Origin: Deinococcus sp. YIM 134068
Lineage (GTDB): Bacteria > Deinococcota > Deinococci > Deinococcales > Deinococcaceae
Direction of reading: 5' to 3'
Assembly: GCF_036543075.1 (NCBI RefSeq)
Contig: NZ_JAZHPF010000022.1
Coordinates: 1-50,966 of the forward strand
DNA: 50,966 nucleotides
Numbering within the stretch: position 1 is the stretch's first letter; every line of letters starts with the position of its first letter. Both the position numbers and the translations under genes were made by a program. The notes beneath the pieces were generated by a model. That model ran no database searches, was not told the origin of the DNA, and saw only the letters and a list, made by a program, of their open reading frames with translations. This document shows positions 31,703-43,149 of the stretch, one piece after another.

Positions 31703-31897
31703 CGTGAGCGAGAAGGGCAAGCGGGGCTTGCCACCCCCACCCGGCCTCCTTCACAAGAGGCACAAAGATCGTGTTCCTCGCTTGGTTGGGAAAAGTCGAG
31801 CGTCTTTGCCAACACTCAAAAACGGCCAGAAGTCAGCAGCCAAACGCCTTCTCCTTCACCCACGCCCCAGCCCCAAGTCAGGACGCCGCCCATCCCG

Positions 31898-31903
31898 TAC
31901 CCT
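31898..31903 (+). promoter_or_regulatory. -10 box of a probable leaderless transcript
   Basis: TACCCT ends 7 nt before the ATG at 31911, the same arrangement as at 30672. Confidence 0.5.
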
Positions 31904-31910
31904 ATCCCCC

Positions 31911-32696
31911 ATGACTGCCCCCCTCTTCGACTCTCACATGCATACGCCGCTGTGCGGGCACGCGACGGGCACGCCACGCGAGTACGCTCAGGCCGCCCTC
32001 GATGCGGGGCTTTCCGGCGTGTGCTTCACCGACCACATCCCCATGCCCGCGTGGTACGACGCGCCGTGGCGGATGCGGCGGGACCAGCTCGGGGAGTACG
32101 TGGAGGCCGTGCTGGAGGCCCGCGCCGAGTTTGGGGGACGGCTGGAGGTACGCCTGGGGCTGGAGGCCGACTTTCACCCCGGCACCGAGCGGTACGTGGC
32201 GGGAGTGCTGGACACCTACGACTGGGACTATGTGATCGGCTCCGTCCACTACATCGGCGCGTGGGGCTTCGACAACCCCGAGTACGTGGCCGAGTACGGG
32301 GAGCGGGACCTCGGTGCCCTGTACCGCCACTACTACGCGCTCGTGGAGGGGGCGGCACGCTCCGGGCTGTTCGACGCCATCGGGCACCTCGACCTTCCCA
32401 AGAAGTTCGGGCACCGCGACCCCGACGGCTACGCGGCCCTGCACGCCCTCGATGTGGTGGCCGAGCGCGGGCTGTCGCTGGACTTCAACACGGCGGGGTG
32501 GCGCAAGCCCGTGGCCGAGGCGTACCCCGCCCCCGACCTCACCCGCGCCGCCGCCGAGCGCGGCATTACCTTCGTCCTCGGCAGCGACGCGCACCGGCCC
32601 GAGGAGGTCGGCTTCCACTTTACGGATGCGATTAAGCAGCTTCATGACGTGGACGGGCGCATCGTGACCTATGCGGGCAGGACGCGGCATGGCTGA
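31911..32696 (+). CDS. Histidinol-phosphatase, PHP family
   Basis: 261 aa. PHP metal-site motifs are all present: DSHMHTPLCGHA (residues 7-18), FTDHIPMP, GLEADF, GSVHYIG, AIGHLDLPKKFG and the C-terminal GSDAHRP. This is the HisJ/HisK type that removes phosphate from L-histidinol phosphate in histidine synthesis. The stop overlaps the polX start by 8 bp, so the two are translationally coupled. Confidence 0.9.
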   Translation: MTAPLFDSHMHTPLCGHATGTPREYAQAALDAGLSGVCFTDHIPMPAWYDAPWRMRRDQLGEYVEAVLEARAEFGGRLEVRLGLEADFHPGTERYVAGVLDTYDWDYVIGSVHYIGAWGFDNPEYVAEYGERDLGALYRHYYALVEGAARSGLFDAIGHLDLPKKFGHRDPDGYAALHALDVVAERGLSLDFNTAGWRKPVAEAYPAPDLTRAAAERGITFVLGSDAHRPEEVGFHFTDAIKQLHDVDGRIVTYAGRTRHG

Positions 32697-34389
32697 CCTG
32701 AGCCGCAAGAACTTCACGGGCGTCCTCAAGACCACCGCCGACCTCCTCGACCTGCTGGGGCAGGAGGTCTTCCGCGCCAATGCCTACCGGGGCGCGGCGC
32801 GCAGTCTGGAAGCGCTGGACGCGGACGCCGCCGAACTCGTCGCGTCGGGCTTCGCGGGGGTACCGAAGGTCGGAAAGAGCATCGCCGCCGAACTCGTCAC
32901 CTACGCCGAGACGGGCCTCTTCGAGCCGCTGGAGGACGCCGCGAGCCAGGTGCCGCCCGGCGTGCTGGGCTTATTTCGGGTGCGCGGGCTGGGGCCGAAG
33001 AAAATCCGGCTGCTGTGGGACGCGGGCATCGACTCGCTCGAAACGTTGCGTGAGGCGGCGAGGGACGGGCGGGTGGCAGGTCTCAAGGGCTTCGGGAGCA
33101 AGAGCGCGGCGAGCATCCTGGAGGCGGTGGAGTTCGCGCTGGCGGCGCAGGAGCGCCAGCACCTCAGCACCGGGCTGGACGTGGCGCAGGCCCTGGCCGC
33201 GCGGCTGGCCGACCTGGACGCCCGCGTATCGGGGGACGCCCGGCGCGGCCTGGACACCGTGCGCGCCGCCCGCGTGACGGTCACGGGCACGGCGGAGGAC
33301 GTGACGGCCCGCCTCGCCGGGTGGGTGGAGGGGCTGGCCCCCGTGGACCCCAAGCCTCTACTGTCAGGCCGGGTGGACGGCGTGCCCGTGGAAGTCGCCT
33401 ACAGTCCGGCGGAGGTACGCGGGGCGCTCGACCTGATGATGGGCGGGAGTACCGAGTACCGCGAGGCGTTACGGTCCGAGGCCATGTCAAAGGGCTTCGA
33501 CCTCAGCGGGCGCGGGTTGAAACGGGGCGGTCAGCTCATCCCCACCCCGACCGAGGAGGACGTGGCCCGCGAACTCGCCCTCACCCTGCGCCCGCCCGAG
33601 TACCGCGAGCCGGAACACGACGCGATCTGGGAGACCCTGCCGCATCCCGACGAACTCGTCACCGATGCCGACATCCGGGGAATGCTGCACACCCACTCGC
33701 TCTGGTCGGACGGGGCCGCGACCGTGCGCGAGATGGCCGAGGAGGCGGTGCGCCGGGGCCGCGCCTTCCTGGGCACGGGCGACCACTCCCGCGCCGCGCA
33801 CTACGCGAACGGCCTGAGCGTCGAGCGCCTGCGCGCCCACATCCGCGAGGTCCGCGAGTTGCAATCGGCGGGCCTGCCCGTCCTCGCCGGGTCCGAGGTG
33901 GACATCCTGGAGGACGGCTCGCTCGACTACCCGGACGAGGAGTTAGCGAACCTCGATTACGTCGTCGCCAGCGTCCACAGCCTCTTCACCCTCGACGCGG
34001 GGCGGCAGACCGAGCGCCTCATCCGCGCCGCCTCCCACCCCCTCGTCACCATCCTGGGCCACCCGACGGGCCGCCTCCTCCTGCGCCGCCCCGGCTACGC
34101 GCTGGACCTGGACGCCGTGCTGGCCGCGTGCGAGCAGCATGGAACGGTGGTGGAGATCAACGCCAACGCCTACCGCCTCGACCTCGACTGGCGCGAGGCG
34201 TTGCGCTGGCGTGACCGCCTGACCTTCGCCATCAACACCGACGCGCACGTCCCCGCCGGGCTGGGCGACACCCGCTTCGGCGTCCTCATCGCGCGCAAGG
34301 CGGGCCTGACGCCGGGCCGCGTGGTGAACACGCTGGGACAGGCGGAATTTCTGGAGTTCGTGCAGAGGCAGCGGGCGGGGCGGGGGTAG
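32689..34389 (+). CDS. polX: PolX-family protein with intact PHP exonuclease domain and degenerate polymerase site
   Basis: 566 aa from the ATG at 32689. Order: helical 8-kDa domain with helix-hairpin-helix (GVPKVGKSIAAELV), a second HhH (RVRGLGPKKIRLL, about 103-115), a palm region, then a C-terminal PHP domain with LHTHSLWSDG, GTGDHSRAAHY, GSEVDIL, ASVHSLF, LGHPTGR and NTDAHVP. In the palm, the GSxRRxxxxxxDxD motif reads from G182 as GDARRGLDTVRAARVTV, so both catalytic Asp positions are Ala193 and Arg195; the third is Glu in VPVEVA. The 3'-5' nuclease should work; classical polymerase chemistry is doubtful. Confidence 0.9.
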   Translation: MADLSRKNFTGVLKTTADLLDLLGQEVFRANAYRGAARSLEALDADAAELVASGFAGVPKVGKSIAAELVTYAETGLFEPLEDAASQVPPGVLGLFRVRGLGPKKIRLLWDAGIDSLETLREAARDGRVAGLKGFGSKSAASILEAVEFALAAQERQHLSTGLDVAQALAARLADLDARVSGDARRGLDTVRAARVTVTGTAEDVTARLAGWVEGLAPVDPKPLLSGRVDGVPVEVAYSPAEVRGALDLMMGGSTEYREALRSEAMSKGFDLSGRGLKRGGQLIPTPTEEDVARELALTLRPPEYREPEHDAIWETLPHPDELVTDADIRGMLHTHSLWSDGAATVREMAEEAVRRGRAFLGTGDHSRAAHYANGLSVERLRAHIREVRELQSAGLPVLAGSEVDILEDGSLDYPDEELANLDYVVASVHSLFTLDAGRQTERLIRAASHPLVTILGHPTGRLLLRRPGYALDLDAVLAACEQHGTVVEINANAYRLDLDWREALRWRDRLTFAINTDAHVPAGLGDTRFGVLIARKAGLTPGRVVNTLGQAEFLEFVQRQRAGRG

Positions 34390-34816
34390 GGAGAGGGCAA
34401 GCGTTGCTTGCTCCCCCCCTCCCAACCTCCCCCACGAGGGGGGAGGGGCAACAGATTGCTTGTGGGGATTGGGAGGTGGAGTCGTCACGTCGCCCCCTCC
34501 CCCCGGCCCTCTCCCACGGGGGAGAGGGAGAAAAGCTGCTTGTGCTTTCGCCTCCCAAAACCGTCACTCTCGACGCCCAATCCTCGCCCATAAGCCGACG
34601 CCCCATTCCACCACCACGTCGGCTCGCGGAGCTCCCTGGGTGGGCCTTCCAAATAGACCGCAACAAGATCAAACGTTGCCACGCTGAGAACTCGACCACG
34701 GGGGCGGCCCACAGGCCCTTTGCCTAGCGCAGCGCCACTCCCCCTCCCCCCAGAGGGGGCAGGGGGCTGGGGGGAGGGGGCAAATCGAAGCAAGACCCCC
34801 AGCCCCCCAACTCCCA
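34390..34816. repeat. Intergenic stretch with three GC palindromes, no gene seen
   Basis: Three CCCCTCCC-type inverted repeats lie here: about 34413-34450 (CCTCCC...GGGGGGAGGGG around ACGA), 34508-34528 (CCCTCTCCC-ACG-GGGGAGAGGG) and 34740-34780 (perfect 14-bp arms CCCCCTCCCCCCAG / CTGGGGGGAGGGGG). The first two are each followed by words such as GCTTGTG. The middle part (34550-34730) has no recognisable coding or RNA signal. Confidence 0.75.
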
Positions 34817-35983
34817 TCACTCAAACCCCACCCGCCCCGGCTCCGGCAACCGATACGCGATCACCGCACTGGGAAGCAGCAGCGTCAGGCTGACGAGCGC
34901 CGCCGTCGTCGGACTCGTCACGTCCGCCAGCGCCCCGACGAGGAAGATCAGCAAACCCGCGAAGCCCCACGAGAACCCCATCATGATGCTGCTCGCCACG
35001 GCCACATGCCCCGGCGCGTACTCCTGCGCGGCGACCACGCCCACCGGAACGCTCGCGTTGACGGCGGCCCCGACGAGGAACGTGAGCGGATAGAACCACC
35101 ACGAGGCCGGGCTGGACAGGATTAGCAGCGCGAAGAACGGGATGGTGGTCAGGATGGCGGCCCGCAACACCGGAACCCGCCCGTAGCGGTCGCTCGCCCG
35201 CCCGCCGACGATGCCACCCACGGCGCTGGCGACGGCGTACACGGCGAGCGTGATGCCAACCTCCCGCGCCCCGAAGCCCCGCGCGAGCAGGATGAAGGGG
35301 AGCATGGCGTTGTAGCCCATGCTGGCGAGCGACCGCAGCACGGCCATCGCCCACAGCGACACGAGCGGCCCCCGAAAGATGCGGGCGTATTCGGCGAGAC
35401 TGACCCGCCGACCGGACGACCGCCCCGATGGGGTGACGGCGAAGGTGATGGCGGCAACCACGGCACCGATCAGGGCGAACCACGGCAGATGCGTCAGCCC
35501 GACGCCCGCGAAGACGGGACCCAGCGCCATGCCGCCCGTTCCACCCGCGCTAAATAAGCTGGCCCACAGCCCACGCTTTTCCGCCGGACTGTTCAGCGCG
35601 ACGTAGGCCGCCCCCGCCGGGTGGAAAAAGCCGCTCCCGAAACCCGCGACGGCCACGAGCAGCACGAGCGCCCCGAACCACGGCACGAAGCCCATCATGG
35701 TCAGGCCCAGTCCGGTCATCAGGGGGCCGAGGGCGGCGGCGTAGCGGCGGTCCAGCCGCTCGCCCACGATGCCGAGGAGGGGTTGCAGGACGCTGCTCGT
35801 CAGGCTGTAGACGCTGGAGAGCAGGGTGACGGCGGCGATGCTGACCCCGTACTTGCTTTGCAGCGCGGGCGTCAGCGGCGTGAGCATCGCCCCGTAGGCG
35901 TCGTTGATGAAGTGCCCCGCCGTGACCGCCACGGCGACGGCGGTGGCGTGGCGGGTGGCGGTGTGCGCGGCGGTCGCTTGCAT
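34817..35983 (-). CDS. MFS transporter, fosmidomycin-resistance (Fsr)-like
   Basis: 388 aa from the ATG at 35983 (a longer frame to 36100 begins in the opposite gene's promoter area). Twelve hydrophobic segments; GHFINDAYGAMLTPLTPALQ near the N-terminus is the Fsr-type signature, and GERLDRRYAAALGP and GRASDRYGRVPVLRA are the two MFS loop 2-3 and 8-9 motifs. A proton-driven drug or sugar-phosphate exporter is likely; the substrate is not determinable. Confidence 0.88.
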   Translation of the reverse strand: MQATAAHTATRHATAVAVAVTAGHFINDAYGAMLTPLTPALQSKYGVSIAAVTLLSSVYSLTSSVLQPLLGIVGERLDRRYAAALGPLMTGLGLTMMGFVPWFGALVLLVAVAGFGSGFFHPAGAAYVALNSPAEKRGLWASLFSAGGTGGMALGPVFAGVGLTHLPWFALIGAVVAAITFAVTPSGRSSGRRVSLAEYARIFRGPLVSLWAMAVLRSLASMGYNAMLPFILLARGFGAREVGITLAVYAVASAVGGIVGGRASDRYGRVPVLRAAILTTIPFFALLILSSPASWWFYPLTFLVGAAVNASVPVGVVAAQEYAPGHVAVASSIMMGFSWGFAGLLIFLVGALADVTSPTTAALVSLTLLLPSAVIAYRLPEPGRVGFE

Positions 35984-35990
35984 GAGGTCC

Positions 35991-35996
35991 ACCCTA
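35991..35996 (-). promoter_or_regulatory. -10 box of a probable leaderless transcript
   Basis: On the minus strand TAGGGT ends 7 nt before the MFS ATG at 35983. Confidence 0.4.
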
Positions 35997-36119
35997 CGCC
36001 CCCGTTCCTCCGGGGCGTCCAGCAGGGCGGGCCGGAGCCTTCCCTCTGTCGGCCCCTCCCCCCGAATTGTGAAGTTCTTCCCACCCGGCGGGGGGATCAC
36101 GCCCGCGCCCCCCAGCCGC

Positions 36120-36125
36120 TACGCT
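36120..36125 (+). promoter_or_regulatory. -10 box of a probable leaderless transcript
   Basis: TACGCT ends 6 nt before the ATG at 36132. Confidence 0.45.
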
Positions 36126-36131
36126 GGGGGC

Positions 36132-36647
36132 ATGGTCGCCTCGTTCCGGCAAGAGATCGCCGCCGTCCTCCCCTCCGAGGAGCGGTTGCGCCTCCGGCTC
36201 GTGGAGCTGCCCGAGCGACAGTGGGTGGCGCTGGCCGGGGTCTTCGCGGCGGGTCTGCCCGAACTCGATGCGGTCGTCACCCTGCCCGGCGCGGTCCCCC
36301 TCGCGCGGGCACTCGCGCAGGCACGGGGCCTTCCGCTGCTGGAGGCGCACCTCCCCGGCGACGTGAACGCGTGGCTTCCCACCATCCCGCCCAGCGGCGA
36401 GGTCGTCCTCGTCACCGAACACCTGGCGGGCGGTGCCCCCGAGTTGGAGGCCGTCGCCCACGTCACCGCCCACGGGCTGCGGGTCGTGGCCGTCGCGGCG
36501 GCGGTGGAGCGCACGAGCGCCGGGGCACGCAGCCGCCTGGAGACGCAGGGCGTGCGCGTGTATGCCGCCCTCCAACTTGCCGACACGCCGGGCGGGCTGG
36601 TCTTCGAGCGCCGCGCGCCGAGGCGCTGGCGGGAGAGGCACAGGTAG
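36132..36647 (+). CDS. Phosphoribosyltransferase-like protein
   Basis: 171 aa. The order of elements resembles a type I PRTase: a substrate-side strand LDAVVTLPGAVPLARALAQA (about residues 46-65), then VVLVTEHLAGGAPELEAV where a PRPP loop (usually VDDVxxTGxT) would be, then RVVAVAAAVERTSAGARSRL. The PRPP-binding Asp-Asp is replaced by Glu-His and the Thr-Gly loop is altered, so catalysis is uncertain and it may be a regulatory PRTase-fold protein. It converges with the next gene, 8 bp between. Confidence 0.55.
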   Translation: MVASFRQEIAAVLPSEERLRLRLVELPERQWVALAGVFAAGLPELDAVVTLPGAVPLARALAQARGLPLLEAHLPGDVNAWLPTIPPSGEVVLVTEHLAGGAPELEAVAHVTAHGLRVVAVAAAVERTSAGARSRLETQGVRVYAALQLADTPGGLVFERRAPRRWRERHR

Positions 36648-36655
36648 GACAGGGG

Positions 36656-37180
<525 letters not shown>

Positions 37181-37266
37181 CCCCCCGAGCTTAGAGCGGA
37201 ACGCCCCCGGCCTTCTGGCTTCCACCCTCCACCCCCGGCTGTAACACACGAGTAACGTCCCTCCCC

Positions 37267-37272
37267 TACACT
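37267..37272 (+). promoter_or_regulatory. Promoter -10 of the branched-chain ABC operon
   Basis: TACACT lies 10 nt before the binding-protein ATG, leaving a leader too short for a Shine-Dalgarno. Confidence 0.45.
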
Positions 37273-37282
37273 GCCCCCGAAC

Positions 37283-38443
37283 ATGAAAACAATGCTTCTG
37301 ACGGGCGTTCTGCTCGCGCTGTCCGGCGCGGGCGCGGTAAAGGTCGGCGTGCTGCTTCCTCTCTCGGGCGCGGGCAGCGTTTCCGGGCAGGCGGCCCGCA
37401 ACGGCTACCTGCTCGCGCTGGACGAGATCAACAAGGCCGGGGGCGTTCTCGGCAAGCCCCTGGAGGTGGAATTCGCCGACGACGGCTCCTCGCCCGCGAA
37501 GGCCGTGCCGGAGTTCGTCAAGCTCGTGACGGTGGACAGGGTGGACTTCATGGCGGGCGGCGTGAGCAGCGCCACCTCCATCGCCATCAGCGGTCCGGCC
37601 AAGCAGTACGGCACCTTCATGGCGTGGATCGGCGCGGCGGCGGTGCCCGTGGAGGACGCCTTCGCCGACCACCCGTACTTCTTCCACTACCACCCGTGGT
37701 CGTACTACAACTTCGAGGCGATCCTCGGCTACTTCAAGACGCTCAAGACCCAGAAAAAGGCCAGGAACATCGCCATCGCCTACGAGGACGGCCCCTTCGG
37801 CAGCGCGGGCATCAATGACACCGTGGCCGCGTTCAAGAAGGCGGGCTTCAACGTCGTGATGACCGAGAAGTTCAAGACGGGCAGCGGCAGCTTCGGCCCC
37901 CTGATCAGCAAGGCGAAGGCCGCGCGGCCCGACATCTTCTACTGGGTGGGCTACGACACCGACGCCCTGCCGCTCGCCACCGAGATCAAGCAGCAGAACC
38001 TGCAAGTCGGCCTCGTGTATGGCACGCCGCCCTCGTGGCCCGTGGGCTTCGAGAAGAACAACCTGTCGGACAACATCGCGGGCCTGAGCCTGTGGCTGCC
38101 CGCCAGCCCGCAGGCCGAGAGCCGCAAGTTCGTCGCCGCCTACCGCAAGCGGTTCGGCAACGTCACCGAGGAATACTTCGCGCCGCTCGCCTACGTGAAC
38201 CTCAAGACGCTCGCCGCCGCCATTAACGTGGCCGGAAGCACCGACAAGGAGAAGGTGGCCGCCGCCCTCGCCGCGACGAACACGCCCACCCCCTTCGGCC
38301 CCCTGACCTTCTCCAAGAGCAACAAGACCCAGTACCAGGGCTTCAAGGCGGGCAACTGGCTGCACTTCCAGTTCCTCGGCGAGGGCCGGGTGCCGGTGTT
38401 CCCGATCAAGTTCGCGCAAAAGCCGATGGTGTGGAGCAAGTAA
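37283..38443 (+). CDS. Branched-chain amino acid-type ABC transporter substrate-binding protein
   Basis: 386 aa with a signal peptide (MKTMLLTGVLLALSGAGA). Periplasmic-binding-protein type I fold, Peripla_BP_6/LivK type: VKVGVLLPLSG, GYLLALDEINKAGGVLGKPL and VDFMAGGVSSATSIAISGPA. It captures amino acids or amides and delivers them to the LivHMGF complex encoded downstream. It is separated from the rest by a repeat and a hydrolase gene, so it may be transcribed in excess. Confidence 0.93.
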   Translation: MKTMLLTGVLLALSGAGAVKVGVLLPLSGAGSVSGQAARNGYLLALDEINKAGGVLGKPLEVEFADDGSSPAKAVPEFVKLVTVDRVDFMAGGVSSATSIAISGPAKQYGTFMAWIGAAAVPVEDAFADHPYFFHYHPWSYYNFEAILGYFKTLKTQKKARNIAIAYEDGPFGSAGINDTVAAFKKAGFNVVMTEKFKTGSGSFGPLISKAKAARPDIFYWVGYDTDALPLATEIKQQNLQVGLVYGTPPSWPVGFEKNNLSDNIAGLSLWLPASPQAESRKFVAAYRKRFGNVTEEYFAPLAYVNLKTLAAAINVAGSTDKEKVAAALAATNTPTPFGPLTFSKSNKTQYQGFKAGNWLHFQFLGEGRVPVFPIKFAQKPMVWSK

Positions 38444-38449
38444 GCCATC

Positions 38450-38504
38450 AGCGGTCAGCTCTAGCATGGTTTCGCTGATCGCTGAAAGCTGAGAGCCGAC
38501 CGCT
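38450..38504. repeat. TCAGC-type inverted repeat
   Basis: AGCGGTCAGCTCT (38450-38462) pairs with AGAGCCGACCGCT (38492-38504) with one mismatch. It sits 6 bp after the binding-protein stop and could stabilise its mRNA or partially terminate it. Confidence 0.75.
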
Positions 38505-38567
38505 CCAATGGGCCGCACCGCTTCCGGGTGGGCGGCCCCTGACGTTCGGACACAGAGAGGACTGGAG

Positions 38568-39626
38568 ATGCCCGTCAATTCAAGGATGGTCCCGACCGCG
38601 CGCCTCCAGACGCATGTGCTGGAACGGCCCGCGTTGGGCACGGCGCGGCGGCGGGTGCTGCTGGTTCACGGCAACGTGTCGAGCGGGGCCTGCTTCCGCG
38701 AGGTGCTGGAGGCCTTGCCGGACGACCTGCACGCGGTCGCGCCCGACCTGCGCGGCTACGGGGGGAGTGAGGCGGCCCCCGTGGACGCCACGCGCGGATT
38801 GCGCGACTGGTCGGACGACCTGACGGCGCTGCTGGATGCGCTGGGCTGGGCGGACGCCGACCTGCTGGGCTGGAGCCTCGGCGGCGGGGTGGTGATGAAC
38901 GTGGCCGTGGACCACCCGGAGCGGGTGCGCTCGCTGACGCTGGTCGCGCCGATCAGCCCCTTCGGGTTCGGGGGCACGCACGGGCCGGAGGGCACACCGA
39001 ACGCGCCGGACTTCGCGGGGTCGGGGGGCGGCACGGTGAACGCGGCGTTCGTGGCGGCGGTGGCGGCGGGCGACCGCTCGGACGCGCCGGGCAGCCCGCG
39101 CGACGTGCTGCGGAAGTATTACGTCAACCCGCAGACCCTCACCCCGTCGCCGGGGCAGGAGGAAGAGTGGCTCTCCGCCATGCTTGCCACCCGCACGGGC
39201 GACGACCACTACCCCGGCGACCTCACGCCGAGCGGGCACTGGCCGAACGTCGCGCCGGGTACGCGGGGCGTGGCGAACGCCTTCAGCCCGAAATATCTGA
39301 ACCTGAGCGCCTTCGCTGACCTCCAGCCGCCGCCGCCCGTGCTGTGGGTGCGCGGGGACGCCGACGCCATCGTGGGGGACGCGAGCCTGTTCGACCTCGC
39401 GCAGCTCGGGGCGCTGGGCGTGGTGCCCGGCTGGCCCGGCGCGGACACCTGCCCGCCCCAGCCCATGCTGGCGCAGACGCGCGCCCTGCTGGAGCGGGGA
39501 CGGGCGAACGGCGGCACCTTCCGCGAGGTCGTGCTGCCCGGCGTGGGCCACTCCCCCTTTCTGGAGGCACCGGACGCCTTTGTAACCGCCCTCACCGAAC
39601 ATCTGCGAGAGGAGCCGCACCCCTAG
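38568..39626 (+). CDS. Alpha/beta hydrolase within the branched-chain ABC operon
   Basis: 352 aa from the ATG at 38568 (GAGAGG upstream; the frame opens at 38508). Triad elements: HGNVSSG oxyanion loop, nucleophile elbow GWSLGGG, Asp in RGDADAIVGD and His in GVGHSPFLE. The cap region between about residues 150 and 260 is long. Its stop directly abuts the livH ATG, so it belongs to the transport operon and probably acts on an ester or amide that is imported, or on a lactone-like relative. Substrate unknown. Confidence 0.88.
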   Translation: MPVNSRMVPTARLQTHVLERPALGTARRRVLLVHGNVSSGACFREVLEALPDDLHAVAPDLRGYGGSEAAPVDATRGLRDWSDDLTALLDALGWADADLLGWSLGGGVVMNVAVDHPERVRSLTLVAPISPFGFGGTHGPEGTPNAPDFAGSGGGTVNAAFVAAVAAGDRSDAPGSPRDVLRKYYVNPQTLTPSPGQEEEWLSAMLATRTGDDHYPGDLTPSGHWPNVAPGTRGVANAFSPKYLNLSAFADLQPPPPVLWVRGDADAIVGDASLFDLAQLGALGVVPGWPGADTCPPQPMLAQTRALLERGRANGGTFREVVLPGVGHSPFLEAPDAFVTALTEHLREEPHP

Positions 39627-40483
<857 letters not shown>

Positions 40484-40487
<4 letters not shown>

Positions 40488-41472
40488 CTCGGCAGGTTGG
40501 GAGCCGGGCCGCCGAACTCACGCGGGCCGTGGTCCGCCGTCCCGAGTTCACCGAGCGGGCGTTCGTGCCGCTGGGCCTGTTCTTCCTCCTCGCGCTCGCC
40601 TTCCCCTTCCTGCCGCTCGGGATGCGGGCGGAATATCTGCTCCAGATCGCCTTTTTCACGGTGGTCGCCGGGATTCTGGCGCTGTCGTGGGACATCCTGG
40701 CGCGCAGTGGTCAGGTGAGCCTCGCGCACGCCGCCTTCTACGGACTGGGGGCCTACGGTTTCGCGCTGCTCGGCAAGGTCGTGCCCTGGTTCGTGGCGAT
40801 GCCCCTCGCGGCGCTGATGGCGGGATTGATCAGCCTGATCCTCGGGGCCGTCACCATGCGCCTGAGCGGGATGTACTTCGCCATCGCCACACTCGCCTTC
40901 ACGGAGGTCGTGCGGACGATCATCCAGAACCTGCCCGAGTCGGTGGCGGGCGGCGCGAACGGGCTGCTCGTCCCGGCGCTGCTGGGCGGGAACGCGCGGG
41001 CGCAGTATTTCCTCGCCCTCGTCGTCCTGCTCGTCACGGTGGGGGTGAGCCTCGCGGTGCGCTTCACGCGGCTGCATCACGCCTTCGCGGCGATCCGGCA
41101 GGGCGAGGAGACGGCGCGCGTCCTCGGCGTCAGCATCGTGCGGTACAAGTTGCTCGCCTTTTTCATCTCGTCGTTCCTGGCGGCGCTCGGCGGAGTGCTG
41201 TTCGCGGGCAAGACCTTTTTCATCAATCCGCTGGAGACCTTCAGCCTCGCCAACTCCATCGCGCCGCTGACGACCTCCATCTTCGGGGGGCTGTACACCA
41301 CGCTCGGCCCGGTGCTGGGGGCGACGGTGCTGCGGGTGGCGGAGGAGATGCTGCACAACTACGTCAAGAACGGCTACCTCGTCGTGTACGGGCTGGTGCT
41401 GATGCTGAGCATCCTCTGGCTGCCACGCGGATTGATGGGGCTGTTCAAGAAGGGGAAGCAGGGGGGGGACCT

Positions 41473-41476
<4 letters not shown>
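40484..41476 (+). CDS. livM: Branched-chain amino acid ABC transporter permease LivM
   Basis: 330 aa from GTG 40484 (GTGA overlap with livH). Hallmarks are SWDILARSGQVSLAHAAFYG, GMYFAIATLAFTEVVRTI and the loop FAAIRQGEETARVLGVSI. It ends in a Lys/Gly-rich tail FKKGKQGGDL. It overlaps livG by 4 bp. Confidence 0.94.
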
Positions 41477-43007
<1,531 letters not shown>

Positions 43008-43025
43008 ACAGAGGGCAGACTTGCA

Positions 43026-43063
43026 GGAGGTTGGGGGCGTGGGGGAACCTCCGCGCCTTTCTC
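43026..43063 (+). terminator. Probable terminator of the liv operon
   Basis: GGAGGTT (43026-43032) pairs with AACCTCC (43046-43052) around a G-rich loop and is followed by GCGCCTTTCTCTT. It lies 19 bp after the livF stop. Confidence 0.5.
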
Positions 43064-43149
43064 TTGTGGAGGGGGTTCGGGCGTCCGCGTGGCATGATCG
43101 GGGGGAGCGTCCGACGAACCTCGCCGCCCCTCACTCGGAAGGTGGAACC

